Made by a program: the position numbers and the translations under genes. Positions 1 through 10,386 of a stretch of 64,000 nucleotides of DNA are shown here, piece after piece. The first letter of the stretch is position 1, and the number at the start of each line of letters is the position of its first letter. Source of the stretch: Valencia hispanica (Eukaryota > Chordata > Actinopteri > Cyprinodontiformes > Valenciidae); NCBI GenBank assembly GCA_963556495.2, contig OY747713.1, positions 50,935,828 through 50,999,827 on the forward strand. The letters run 5' to 3'. The notes under the pieces were generated by a model, which was not told the DNA's origin, made no database searches, and saw only the letters and a program-made list of their open reading frames with translations.

Positions 1-180
1 TCCAAAGATTTTCCGCTCAGATCTCATCCTAGAAAATTTGCTCCTCGGTTCCTTGGTCCATTCCCCATCAAAAAAGTAATCAGTCCATCTACGGTCAAAC
101 TCAAGATTCCATCCCATCTCCGTGTTCATCCAGTCTTCCACGTATCACAGATCAAACCTGTATCCTCCAGCTCTTTGTGA
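1..180 (+). CDS. Ty3/gypsy pol polyprotein, C-terminal end (partial at window edge)
   Basis: The frame is open from the first base to a TGA at 178-180, giving 59 residues. The residues include the pattern [19 protein letters not shown]...[14 protein letters not shown], which is typical of the region after the integrase core of fish Ty3/gypsy elements (the GPF/Y-like segment before the chromodomain). Its role would be cDNA integration. Only the C-terminus is inside the window; protease, reverse transcriptase and integrase core would lie to the left. No LTR was recognised just downstream, where an unrelated palindrome begins within 10 bp, so the element may be interrupted. Family call is fairly firm; completeness cannot be judged. 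Confidence 0.8.
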   Translation, partial: SKDFPLRSHPRKFAPRFLGPFPIKKVISPSTVKLKIPSHLRVHPVFHVSQIKPVSSSSL

Positions 181-189
181 AATTGTATT

Positions 190-310
190 CATATGTGTGC
201 TGGCGTAGAGCTGTCAGCCATGTAAAAAAGAAATTAGACCGTATCACGTTATAACGTGTTGCGGTCTAATTTCATTATATGACTGACAGCTCTACGCCGC
301 CGTACATATG
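190..310. repeat. 121-bp imperfect palindrome (hairpin / tiny foldback)
   Basis: Both ends read CATATG; the arms pair through GGCGTAGAGCTGTCAG on the left and CTGACAGCTCTACGCC on the right. An inner pair GAAATTAGACCG / CGGTCTAATTTC follows, and the centre is the perfect palindrome ACGTTATAACGT. The whole unit could fold into one long stem. It may be a fused pair of terminal repeats of a DNA transposon or a short foldback element. No transposase is attached. Confidence 0.8.
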
Positions 311-712
311 ACATGCTGAAATATAGAAAATGTACCTGGGGTGAAGACATTTGACACGCAACGAAGGTTGCCCAAGACGTGAAAATCTGTAATGTTAGAG
401 GGTATCGCTCGTCAATGCATGTGAATACCCAGGTGTAACCGTAACAGATTTTACGACAGTAGTAGAAAACAATTAATTTTTCCAAACTGTAGGGGGGCCC
501 CGGGATCAAAACTTGCATAGTGTTGCTTTAAGAGGAAGGATCGATTTGCCACATCATCAAAAATCTCGCTATCTGCCTCAGACTCCGGCTGTGCGTCTCC
601 CTCTTTGTCTTCTAGCTCAAAAAAACAGCTGAGCTGCCTGCTGGACATTTATCCGTCGCATCATCTTTATACATGGAAAAACCCTCTAAACTGCAGAGAA
701 GATACAATCTAA
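311..712. other. Stretch with no recognisable gene
   Basis: Two short ORFs on the minus strand (65 and 89 codons) show no family motif and no codon structure I would trust. I see no promoter, RNA gene or repeat boundary here beyond the palindrome to its left. Confidence 0.5.
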
Positions 713-1246
713 GGCTATGTGCACACGTAGCCAGGTTTTTTTTAAACGAATATCCTCACCACCTCGTTTAAAAAAAAATCTCCATCCACACCTAACCGCA
801 TAAGTGTGTTGTTAAGCACATTCATAGACATGCCAAACCTGTAGGGGGCAGTAGTTCCCCCAAATCCTATCCACTCAAGAGTAACTTTCTATGTTCTAAC
901 TTCTACATAGAGCAGTAATTGAGCTTGTAAAAACAAGCAAGCAAAAAGCGCTTGGACAATCGATCATGCCAACACATCTCTGAGGGCATAAATGCTGTTT
1001 CTGAGTGTAAACACAGGTTGCACAAGTGATGTCGGAGCATGTTTGTCGCGGAAAGTGACGTTGCAGAACCAAAAACTCCGGTTATTTCTGTCCAATGCGC
1101 AAACTCTTAAAACGGAGAAAATGCAAAACTCCGCTTTGGCCGGAGTTTTTAGAAATAGTTTTCTGTGATTAAAAACTGGGTTTTCGTGTAAATGAGAGGC
1201 CAAACCGCAGATTTTATCTGCGTTTCTCCTTCGTGTAAACGGGGCC
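713..1246. mobile_element. Non-autonomous DNA transposon-like element with imperfect terminal repeats
   Basis: The left end (GGCTATGTGCACACGTAGCC) is similar to the reverse complement of the right end (GGCCCCGTTTACACGAAGGA), with about two thirds of positions matching. The interior repeats short motifs such as GTTTTTA and AAACGGAG. This GGC...GTTTACACG terminal pattern is common in teleost MITEs. No transposase ORF is present and the target duplication was not resolved. Confidence 0.45.
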
Positions 1247-1249
1247 TAA

Positions 1250-1537
1250 ATGTCAATGATCAATCCAATAGCTAAAGTTTGCCGTCAATGTTTATCTTAC
1301 TGCTTATTGTTATTACGTTCGTGTCCCTACTCCATTCCCGCATTACACCTAATCGGTACTTTTTCGTGATTTACTCACGCAGCCTTTTGTCCATCAACAA
1401 CAAAATCCTACACGGAGTTCTTGGTTAAATATGGGAGATTTTCACCAACAGCAAAAAGATCTAAAGTTGCTTTGTTTTATTTTTTATGTTCACAAGCACA
1501 TTCCTTCTAACATTCTCACAGTTCAAATAATAGCCGG
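1250..1537. other. Stretch with no recognisable gene
   Basis: AT-rich sequence with no coding motif or RNA gene that I can see. Confidence 0.4.
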
Positions 1538-2205
1538 TTTTTATGAAGGACCATCCCTGCCAAAACTGACAGTAAATAAATAAAAAGATGTAGAAATATT
1601 TAAATAAATGAGATAATACATTTGGAAATAAATAAATATAGGAAAAGAATAATACATTCTGAAATAAAAACATGTGGATATAAATAAATATAATAGAAAA
1701 TACATTTTAACTAAAAAAATACATAAAGCTATAAATAAATACATGTGGAAATAAATAAATACAATTGAAAATATATAACTACATGTAAGAATAAATCAAA
1801 AGAAAATCTGTTATTTTCACATTTTTTCATTTATAATTTCTTTTCATTGCAACATTCATTTATTTATTGCTACATTTATTTATTTGCACATTCAATTATT
1901 TCCACATTTATTTATTTACTTATTGCAGTTTTTATTTACACATTTATTTAATTGTTTAATTACACATTTATTTTATGTATTTCCACATTCATTTATTTGC
2001 AATTTTATTTCATTGTGACATTTATTTTTACACTTATTTCCACATTTATTTATTCATTTATTTATTTATGCATTTCTACATTTGATATATTTTCACATTT
2101 ATTTAAGCATTTATTTCCAGATTTCTTTTTGTTTTCACATTTATTTATTTATTTCCACATTCATTTATGTATTTCCACATTTATTTATTAATTAAACTTT
2201 TTAGT
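1538..2205. repeat. A/T-rich foldback made of opposed TTTATTTCCACA-type repeats
   Basis: The left half repeats AAATAAATA(C)ATGTGGA-like units and the right half repeats the complementary TCCACATTTATTTATT-like units, so the two halves form a large inverted repeat. The left border reads GAAGGACCATCCCTGCC. The same border, inverted, closes the related element near 11.4 kb. ORFs drawn through it are translation of the repeat and are not genes. Confidence 0.75.
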
Positions 2206-2801
2206 AGATATACCCAAGTGTATTATATCATAATCATTATCCAGGCAATTCCCCCCATCTTTTGCTCATTAAAACACCAATTTCATGTCCTGGCTTACTG
2301 GCAAAATAAAACATTTGTGCAGTTATTAACAACATAATGTAAATAAAAACTTCCAACCAAGCACAAAATGCATAAACAGGCCACAAGGTAAGATGAATGG
2401 GTTGTGTGCTAAAAACAGGATGGAAAACAGGAAACATCTGGTTTTTGGATTGTGCAAATGGTATAGTGAGCATGTGAGACCTCTCAAAAGAAAAATGCTT
2501 TGCTGCTTAAAGCTCAACCCCCCAGAGAAGGATCACAGTCTAATTTTATTCATTTACACTAACAGCCTAAGTTCATTAAACCTATAGTTTTATTTTACTA
2601 CATCACCGACTATTGTTCATTTTCTAAGCTGATGAAGCCATAATACTTTATAAAAGAAAACTATAATTTTAACCTATTTAACCAAAAGACTGTTGAACCC
2701 TAAAAAAATGCTTTTTTTTCTGAAATGCTTTTAAAGCGACCAATTGAAAGGCTTTGTTCGGTAAAAAATTATTAAAATATAAGTCCCCTTGTGCCTAAGG
2801 A
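2206..2801. other. Unassigned stretch; expected position of the outer LTR of the minus-strand ERV
   Basis: It lies just beyond the polypurine tract of the decayed minus-strand retrovirus, where its 3' LTR should be. I could not align it with the LTR-like sequence at 8997-9330, so the LTR is lost, replaced or too diverged. Small ORFs here look spurious. Confidence 0.35.
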
Positions 2802-2815
2802 TCTCCCCCCTTTTC
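2802..2815 (-). promoter_or_regulatory. Polypurine tract of the minus-strand ERV
   Basis: The minus strand reads GAAAAGGGGGGAGA, placed after the env remnant, as expected for the plus-strand primer just before the 3' LTR. The usual TG start of an LTR does not follow immediately. Confidence 0.5.
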
Positions 2816-2899
2816 TGAAACAGAACTTTAGTACCAGCCAGTCTGTTTCAGAAACATCCAATTATAAAAGTCTCCTGTTAATCAGGTGTGACTAGATTT

Positions 2900-4720
2900 A
2901 CAGCCTGTTACGGAGAGATTTATTTTAGTTCAATAAGCACCTGTATTGTAGATTAATTTCCATGTATAGTTATAGTTGTTAGGCTCAATTCCTGCATCTC
3001 AGCTGCTATACCTTTTAGACCTGCCAGGGAAGAATTAACAAAACCACTGAATCTATAGTTTAAGGTGTCCAATTCTAACATGACCTTACCCACCATGGGA
3101 AAAAAGATAATAGAACCTTATTTCCATCACTCCATAATTTGTTTTCAGGAGGTATATTGGTATTTATTTGGGATCATGAGGGGCTGAAATATCATGTTTC
3201 CTCCTTCTGCTGTGTCGGATCTCCACTGCAAATACAAGGAAAGGATGCTCTGTAAGTCTAAACAGAAGCTCATCTACCCTTCCCATTTGGAGGGTGATGG
3301 AATTTAGAGCCAAAATCCGCAAAGAGTCAGCAGGTCGTCCATAGAAAAGTTCCCATCACATTCACGGTCTCAAAGTATGGAGCACATACGATATATTTTT
3401 CCCATGTACACAGATTGGTATGAAAGTGTGGTCAGATTTTTATCATGTTCAAAACAAATAAATCTTTGGTCAGGTCTTTATGTTTTAGGTGTACTGGTCC
3501 TGCTTTAACGATTTAGATTAATCCCATGTCGTCCCAGTCTCACTTTTGTCATGGAATTATATAAATTTTTACCCATATAACTTCCTGTTCATTCATGTAC
3601 TTCACGCTCAGAATTTGTCCAAATCCTGGAGAGGAGTGTAACATCTGGAAACTGATAATTAAGATTAGTAAAAGCTTCTACATATATGGGTACATTTTCT
3701 ACAGAATATGGCATTTGAGAACAAACAAAACAGTTAATAATGCTTCATTTATTTGCTAGATATCTTGCATTTGGTACCATATGCTAGTTTCTTTTCTTTT
3801 TTTATGTGTCCTGTTTGGCAGTGTGGAGCTCAGAATTGGTGTCTGAGTACCAAGCAGAAGCCCAACAGATTTACTTTCACAAGCGGAGCAGTACAGCTTT
3901 TGCTATAGTCCTCCACTTGATACATGTGTGAAAAATCTTTATGAATTGTTGGGGTTTTTATTTCCTGATGTTATGGACACGGAGATGGAAAATTAAGGAG
4001 AAGAAAGAAGGAAGATGAAGAAGAGAGGTAGGAAACAAAAAGTCAAGAGAGGGGGTGAGTTGAAAATACAAGAGAGGAAGGGGAACAAAGAAAACACAGG
4101 AAAACATGGAAGTCTGCCTCCATACCCACAGGACGGCAGAGAGAGGGGGAAAAACAAAACACGAAAAAGGAACATCGACAAAACAAACCAAACATTGTGA
4201 ACTAAGAATTACACAACCACATCACACAAAAATAGATATAAAAATACAACAACAATGTCACAGAAAAACTCATGGTACCGATTAATCATGCTCTAGTAAT
4301 GATAACCTCAGCCCAAGAATATATCCTTAAACACCAGAGACCCCACATATAGATGCTAACACACACACACACAGGTGTGTGTGTGTTAGCATGCTGGTGC
4401 ATATAAGGTTTCTCCATAAGAGTGTTCGATAGCTGGTGTGAGCAGGCATCAATCCGTCTCCCAGGAATCGATGCAGACATGGAGATCGGAGCAAAGACGT
4501 CCAAAGGACCCCCAGAGCCCCAGGCGGACTCTACGCTAGTTTCAAATGGGTTTCTGTGTGTCCTTCTCTGAGTGAACCAAGACAATAAATCAGTATTCTC
4601 ATGTGCTATATTTCGTTCTTCTGTGAGTCTTAACGTTCCAATTGAATAACACCAAAAAGCTGTAAAAATAAAAGTACTAGATAGCAGGAAAACCTTCATA
4701 GTTACTGTCTCTCCCTTCAA
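2900..4720 (-). pseudogene. env: Retroviral env remnant, split by an L1 insertion
   Basis: The first about 60 codons (4720 down to 4544) start with Met and carry a hydrophobic signal-peptide-like run (FLLSSTFIFTAFWCYSIG), then a charged segment ending RNPFE. Left of the L1 insertion the minus strand again shows env-like protein: a C-F-V-C (CXXC) motif near 3713-3736, typical of gamma-type surface subunits, then a segment near 3300-3400 resembling the CG..L..LP..W.G motif of fish ERV env, and a transmembrane-subunit-like stretch near 2950-3060. Several stops and frameshifts break it, so no functional envelope is encoded. Confidence 0.55.
3792..4531 (-). mobile_element. 5'-truncated L1-clade LINE (3' UTR only) inserted in ERV env
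   Basis: This segment is the reverse complement of about 36810-37549, the end of the large L1-clade element, including the predicted peptide runs in both copies and the A-rich tail (here T-rich at 3792-3802). It is flanked by a 12-bp target duplication, TATGCTAGTTTC at 3780-3791 and TACGCTAGTTTC at 4532-4543, with one mismatch. Extreme 5' truncation, A-rich tail and target duplication are the marks of target-primed reverse transcription. The ORFs inside are translation of UTR, not genes. A CA/TG microsatellite palindrome lies at about 4356-4393. Confidence 0.85.
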
Positions 4721-4829
4721 GCAGACGCTATAGAAGAGTGGCTCTCCTGGTTCTCTTCACTGAAGTGAAACCTTATGTATTTACCTCCCTTTGTAATCAG
4801 TCTGAAACACCACTTTTCTTAGACTGCTT

Positions 4830-5730
4830 TCCCTATATCTAGTGATGGTCTCTGCTTTTTACAATGGGTTAAGTGTATCCAACTCAGTCTCTACACCCGT
4901 TGGTGTGGTCAAAAATACCTGGAATTACCCCTCTCACCTGGGTGATGACCAGTTTTCTGTTTACAGCTTTAATCAGGATCCAGTCACCTACTTTCAGCTC
5001 ACTTCTTCCTGTAGGAATATAGGATCATCTGGCATATGATTAGTTTGCATTTATAACTTATTTACTTTTCAGTATTTTGATCATGAAAACAACAGATCTT
5101 AATTACATTGTTTTTCAGAAGAGAGTATACCAAACTAAGGAATTCTATATCTACGCCCATAGATTATTTCAAATATAATTAGCCCAGTATTCAAATTTGG
5201 TGGTATATGCATGTATAGTTTACTAAATCAAGACAATATCCAATTTTGTCCTGTTTCTTCCATTGCTTTTTTTCAATTTGCAACATCTTTATCATAAAAT
5301 CATAAATCAATTTGTAATTGTTCCTCTTATTTTAATATACCAAACTGTAGGAGGGTTTAAGGTCTCCCACAGATTGTTTCAAATTGTGTCAAATCTGTTC
5401 CATTACTCTGTGTTATATTCATATATAGCTTAATCATAACCAAACAGTAAATCCAATTCTGTTTAGTCTTATCCATGGCCTTTCTTCATAATCCAATTGT
5501 CTCTTAATCTATAATCTTTGTCCTATTTTATCAATTATTTCATTCACAAAATGTGTTCCGTTACCACTATAGATCATTTGTGGATCCCATGTCTAGGCAT
5601 TATTTCTCTAAACATTTCTGCAACAGTTAGTGTATCTGGACGTTTCACTGGTAACATTTCAATCCATTTGGAGAAATTATTTTTTCTTACTAAACAGAAC
5701 TTCTTCAGTACAGCCTTCGTTTGCTCAAAG
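4830..5730 (-). pseudogene. pol: Retroviral pol remnant: integrase core and C-terminal domain
   Basis: On the minus strand, 5730-5540 reads as an integrase catalytic core piece: FSKWIEMLPVKRPDTLTVAE, then a proline-x-HG segment and, after a break, NGTHFVNE around the second catalytic aspartate. 5030-4830 reads as the integrase C-terminal SH3-like segment, with LKVGDWILIKAVNRK and then, one frame away, FQVFLTTPTGVETE. Stops replace conserved residues, including the tryptophan of the PRWEGP motif. The two pieces are separated by AT-rich sequence with no clear coding match. It cannot encode an active integrase. Confidence 0.7.
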
Positions 5731-5865
5731 CTGTTTCTTAATTTTATATAAGTAGCTTTTTTTTCATGTCTGACACACTTCTATATCCACCTACTAATCA
5801 GTTTGAGAATTGAATTGTCTGTAATAAATGCTCTAATTAGTTCGCCACTAGAGGTCACCATACCC

Positions 5866-6062
5866 CGGTTCCCCATTGTTGGCCAAAAACATGCAAGGTT
5901 GAATTTGGATCTTCTGTTAGCAATAATATGATTGTTTTATCTTAATCTGATTACAAACTTCAGTTAAAACTTAAATTTGTTTCTTTTCCAAGTAGAACAG
6001 TTCTTTAGTAGCTGTCTCGTTTGAAGGGTTTTATAAAAATCTACAATTTGGATTATTACTGT
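5866..6062. repeat. Copy A of a ~195-bp interspersed repeat
   Basis: From GGTCACCAT to AAAATCTACAATT this stretch matches the reverse complement of 60545-60733 over its whole length with scattered substitutions. It lies inside the decayed ERV, just upstream (in ERV sense) of the integrase core. It has no coding motif. It could be a fragment of an unrecognised LTR or MITE. Confidence 0.75.
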
Positions 6063-7251
6063 ATCCCCTATAAATAACATGAAAATCTACAATTGAAATA
6101 GGAAATCTCTTCCTAACAAATTAGAAAACAATCTGGAAATAATATAATTACCACTACAGATTCCTCCTGTAGCTAAATCTATTATTTTTATTTCATTTTT
6201 TAACAACTCAATCTCATTTTTTGTAGTGGAAAACAAAGAATCCTCTAAATTCATCATTTTCCTCTCCATCTGGCTTCACTCAGTCCTCTACTTCGGTCAA
6301 TGACACAATCAGCAACTGATATTTCCAAAATAAAACATGACATCTCTATTCACATTCTCTATCCCTTGCTCTCTGCTTATCTGCTCTTTCATAAAGATTC
6401 TACAAATTAGCTTATTATTATGAATATATGTGGAAGCGTCTGTTGATAGATGTCCACAACGTGTTCCCTTTATTCAACTCAGATTGGGCGAGGGCCGGCA
6501 ACTTCTCCCAATCTCAGGTGTAGGTCCAGACATCTTTCCTGCTTAATCACCTTGATTTTATCCCATTAGCAACAACTCCATTGAGTGTAAATATTGAAGT
6601 GCGCTTATACTCAGTGTGTTACGGAAACTAAAGTTGAATTTTGGAGTGCGTTACTAAATTCTGTCCTACGGTACAGTCGTAACGAAAAAAATCCTCTCTT
6701 TGCAGTCTCTAACCCACCGCATTGCGAGATTGTTTCCTTTCAACAGGTATCTTATCTGTCATTAAAATGTTAGAAGCAAGCAATTGAAGCTGTCACTTGT
6801 TACAAAGAGTAAATCCACGCCACCCAGCTGTCGCTACCTCACAGGACCTGTAGACATCCACCTGAATTCCCAAAAAAAATCACTCTGCTCATAATCCGTC
6901 ATTGTTAAACCATTTTTTCTCTACTATACAAGAGATCTCCCAGACATCCCATGAATATCATTCAAATATAAGCTAAGTTATTTTTTATTATTATTATAGA
7001 GTAACAGTTGCTGCTGTACTTATGAAATCCCAACCTTTTGGATATAGCGCTGCACGCAGCTCATAAAACATCCCCTCATTATCAGCTAACGGGGGAGGTG
7101 TGTTCCTTCCCTTCTGCATTCCTTTTTGTTTACTGGCAAGTTTGGAAAAGCTTTAGGAATTTTGAAACGCATGGTGAATCTGGTTTTAGTGCAGGAATGC
7201 TAGGAAAGCAATAAAAATTCTAACACAAGTCTTTTCTGTCAGGAAGCGCAT
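6063..7251 (-). other. Interior of decayed ERV, no clear protein motif
   Basis: By position this should hold the rest of gag and the protease/reverse transcriptase region of the minus-strand ERV, but I see no conserved motif such as DTG or YxDD in any frame. It is either too eroded or largely deleted. Confidence 0.4.
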
Positions 7252-7587
7252 TTACCGGTTGCTGACGCACCCCACCACAGTTGGTTTGTTTATTAAGAGA
7301 ACGACTAACGACCCTTTGTTGAGGGAAAGAGAGAGAGGGTCTTGTTTATAATGAGAACTCTCTTCCTTGAGGGGAAGGGCGTCGCTTGTTTGAGATAATT
7401 CATTAAGATCAGGGTAAAGTGGTTTACCTTGCTCTACATAGGATGTTTTTAAAATGTGGAAGTAAGAGTTTTCTCTCTTACTTTCTTTCGGCGGAACTTT
7501 AGGAGAAAATAGAAAGTTCAAAACATTTTTCATCCTCCCGGGTACTAAAAACATCTGCTTTTTTATCAGTCGTTTATTACCCATCAC
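7252..7587 (-). CDS. gag: Possible gag N-terminal fragment of the minus-strand ERV
   Basis: The 111-codon frame begins MMGNK, so starting at the second Met gives MGN, a possible N-myristoylation signal as in retroviral matrix proteins. The rest is basic at first and then contains LYPDLNEL and a serine/proline-poor tail. It lies about 1.4 kb downstream of the tRNA-Trp primer binding site in the same orientation, which is a reasonable gag position. The match to gag is by context and the MGN start only, and no capsid or zinc-knuckle region follows. It may be a chance ORF. Confidence 0.35.
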   Translation of the reverse strand: MMGNKRLIKKQMFLVPGRMKNVLNFLFSPKVPPKESKRENSYFHILKTSYVEQGKPLYPDLNELSQTSDALPLKEESSHYKQDPLSLSLNKGSLVVLLINKPTVVGCVSNR

Positions 7588-8974
7588 GACCCAAAGGCCC
7601 CCCTTTTCCTCTCCTTTTTGCTTTGCTCCTCTGAGGGAATTCCTTTGTTGGAGATGGGCAATGCTTTTTCTTCAATTTTTGATCTTTTTAGTTTTATTTT
7701 AGATCGCATCCACCAAGAAGTGCGCGAAATTCCTCAGTTTTTCGTCCTTCAAATTCATAATCTTTTATTTATTTCTAAAGAAATGTTGTATTGTCTTTTC
7801 TTTTACATACATTTTGCATTTCCTTTAAATCTTCTTTTTTTTCTCCCCCATATTTCGATAAGTTACATTTTGCTGTTTTTATTTTTATTTTTTAGATATT
7901 TATCATTCCCATGTTCATGAATTAAATTCAGCTTTTATTTCTCTTTTATCTGATCTATTTATCTTATCGTAGTGCTATTTACTTAATTTTCTAACCATGA
8001 GACTCTTCTCGGCCTACTTCAGCTGCTTCAAAAGGAAGAAATCTCCATTCACACACACACAGTCACACAACTGGTTTATCACACATTAATATCATTATGT
8101 ATTTATTATCATGTTTTTTTTCATTACTAGTATTATTATTATCATATATTATTTATTATTATTTCTTGAGAGATCCCAGACCTCTGCGTGCTTTGGAGTC
8201 CAACCCCAGTTATATTTTGTTTTACCATGGATTTTCATTGTGAGGTCCCTGCAGTCACTCAAAGATATCCCTGATCTTTATTTTCAAAATCACAAACTTG
8301 TATTAATAAGGTCCCGGACCTAGTTATTTCTCTTTTCTCTTATTTTATTTTTTTTCACGCATCAAATTTTGTACTCACTGGCTAGTGTCCTTGTGAAGGA
8401 AGACTTCACCAACTGTTACTCTGGGGAGGAACCCCGTGGATCTGCCGGCCTCCTACCTAACGTTGTGCTCAAGGGCTTTGATCGAGCTGGTCCTAGACCA
8501 GGCCGTGCACGGGCTCTCAGCAGCCTGCGGTTCCTCCCGGAGATCCAGTCAGATTTGGGATCCTGCTCAATGGAACAAGAAATGCCAGGGTTGAAATCGC
8601 TCTGTGATCTCTGGTTTTTGTTTTTTAGATATTTTGTGGATCTCACCCACGAGCTTATCCCACTCAGCCTTCCTGCTTGTCCAACACGCAGGCTTTCAGC
8701 AAGAAGCGTCCTAGCTTACCTAGGGCAGGCCACACCCTGAGTTTACCAGCCCGGTCAGCGTCTATTTACCTTAGTAGAAACAGAAATCAACATTTACTGG
8801 AGAACTACAGAAGGAACATAATTTTAGATTAGTCAATTTTGCGTCTCGTGTGGCAACGCTTACCAAATAACTTCAAACCCAGGTCAATTCCGTACTTCGA
8901 TCTCCAATATCTGTCGATCACAACAATTTCAACAAAATCCTATTATTCCAAACTCACGTTTTCCTTTGCTCCAG
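7588..8974 (-). other. Leader region of the minus-strand ERV
   Basis: This lies between the primer binding site and the gag-like ORF. ORFs on both strands at 8369-8740 overlap each other and show no family motif. A TA-rich run lies at 8090-8170. No gene is supported. Confidence 0.35.
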
Positions 8975-8994
8975 AAATCACGTCGGGGTCACCA
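8975..8994 (-). promoter_or_regulatory. Primer binding site complementary to tRNA-Trp
   Basis: The minus strand reads TGGTGACCCCGACGTGATTT, an exact complement of the eukaryotic tRNA-Trp 3' end including CCA. It starts two bases after a CAACA terminus, the usual geometry of an LTR end followed by a PBS. It fixes the orientation of this ERV. Confidence 0.8.
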
Positions 8995-8996
8995 TT

Positions 8997-9330
8997 TGTT
9001 GGAAAGGTGTTTTTACTCTAATTTAAACCCTCTCTTAAAGGAGCAGACACCCATTTAATTTTATGACCCCTAGGCTCTCTCAGGCTCTTGTTTCACCTTC
9101 CATCATGCTCGTTCATTTCTGTAAAAAGGAGCAATAAGAACAACAAACAACAATTATAGATTTTAATAGCGAGACGTCGTTCGCTGGACTCAGTTCTCTT
9201 AACTGAGCACAGTTCTACGTCACCATAGAGTTTTTATTGAAACACGAGTTGCATGAAACCCCTCCCACATAGATCTTTGTTCACAGAATAAGGATCAAAG
9301 CCTCTTCACATAAGGAACGCATGATGTACT
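8997..9330 (-). repeat. Putative 5' LTR of the minus-strand ERV (outer end uncertain)
   Basis: On the plus strand it begins TGTTGG directly beside the PBS, so on the minus strand it ends CCAACA. The right border is a guess because the partner LTR was not identified. Confidence 0.45.
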
Positions 9331-10386
9331 ACATTCTTATTGATTGTTCACTGTTTCTAAGTGTTTCCACATGCACTACAGAATTAAACCCTCATACACA
9401 CAAAATAAATGTACTATCAACATTTACAGAATTTTTATCTCTTCAGCTGACACAACGTGCAGTCCCACTATTTTCTCTTTCGACCTGTCAGCTCAGCTGG
9501 GTTTATCTGTTGACGTTACAAATGTTAAAACCAACCACAGCTATCATGTTGAATGTAAATGTTCCCCACAAAAATGAATCTAAAAACATAAATGTGACCG
9601 GTTGTTATCATTCAAAGATTCTTTTAGTTTGACTTTATATACTGTAGTCAAGGAAGTTTATATACACGCAAAAATAGATACATTTTTTTGCTCACTGTCT
9701 GAAGTTAAATCAGAACAAACTTCTTGTTTTAGGTCAGTTAGAATTACCAAAATTATTTCTAAATGCCATAATAATGACAGACAGAATATGTCATGGTTCT
9801 CCAAAAAGTTTACAGTAAAATCAAGATATATTTATTGTGGTGTCAGTATAGATGACTCTTTAACGTGATGTACAGACAGTTTATGGTCACCATTTAGAAA
9901 TTAATTCCTGAAAGTGACCCAAACATGGGTAATATGAGGTATTTTACTTCATATTCATATATACTGTTAAAGCCTCTCACTTCCTCATCCTTTCATTGTT
10001 TTCGCCTGCAAGGCTGCTTCAATTCTGTTCAATTCTCTATTACCGTAATGCACAGTATATGCGCAAAGCTAATCTTTATAAGAGCGCTAACGTCAGCAGG
10101 CTTGACATCCTAATGTTCGAGGTGTCTGTTCCCTTGACCGTGGTCCCGAGTGGGGAATTCAACATGAGACATGGACATGTGCTTGTGAACTGTTGTCAAA
10201 AACTTAAGACAAGATGCAAAGGGCGGTAAGGTGCTACTTGGCAGCTTCTCGCTTGGTAAACTAGCTTAACCGGAGTAGCATTCAATTGTTAACCTTTGCA
10301 CCCCGGCACCTCCGTTTTCGTCTGTTTCCAGGAGACTTCCCTAACAAGGACAGGCCTGGTTTGGAACCAGCATCACTCTGACAGTG
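9331..10386. mobile_element. Unassigned DNA with a Tc1-type terminal repeat fragment (about 9643-9790)
   Basis: From about 9643 the sequence CAAGGAAGTTTATATACACG, followed by TTTTAGGTCAGTTAGAATTACC and a CCATAATAATGACAGA segment, looks like the long terminal repeat of a salmonid/SB-type Tc1 transposon. No partner terminal repeat or transposase was found, so it is a fragment. The rest of the stretch holds only short ORFs without motifs. Confidence 0.45.

Larger units (their letters stand above)
2802..9330 (-). mobile_element. Decayed class-I-like endogenous retrovirus (minus strand)
   Basis: Reading on the minus strand from right to left: an LTR-like terminus, a 20-nt primer binding site matching the tRNA-Trp 3' end, a leader, a gag-like ORF starting MGN, integrase core and integrase C-terminal remnants, an env N-terminus with a signal peptide, env surface-subunit remnants with a C-x-x-C motif, and a polypurine tract. 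Order and motifs fit a gamma/epsilon-like fish ERV. Coding regions carry many stops and shifts, most of protease and reverse transcriptase could not be recognised, and a 5'-truncated L1 was inserted into env later. The boundaries are approximate. Confidence 0.65.

Noticed and set aside
190..310. CRISPR-like or attachment-site palindrome
   Set aside because: There is a single palindrome with no spaced direct repeats, and the context is a eukaryotic transposon-rich region.
1541..2191. Several phenylalanine/tyrosine/isoleucine-rich ORFs
   Set aside because: They are translation of the TTTATTTCCACA foldback repeat.
3958..4720. 144-codon ORF and a lysine-rich/phenylalanine-rich pair of ORFs as host genes
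   Set aside because: The segment is an L1 3' tail joined to an ERV env start; the same peptides recur at 36800-37370 as UTR translation.
8369..8740. 123-codon ORF as a host exon
   Set aside because: It lies in the ERV leader, overlaps an equally open antisense frame and has no motif or splice context that I trust.
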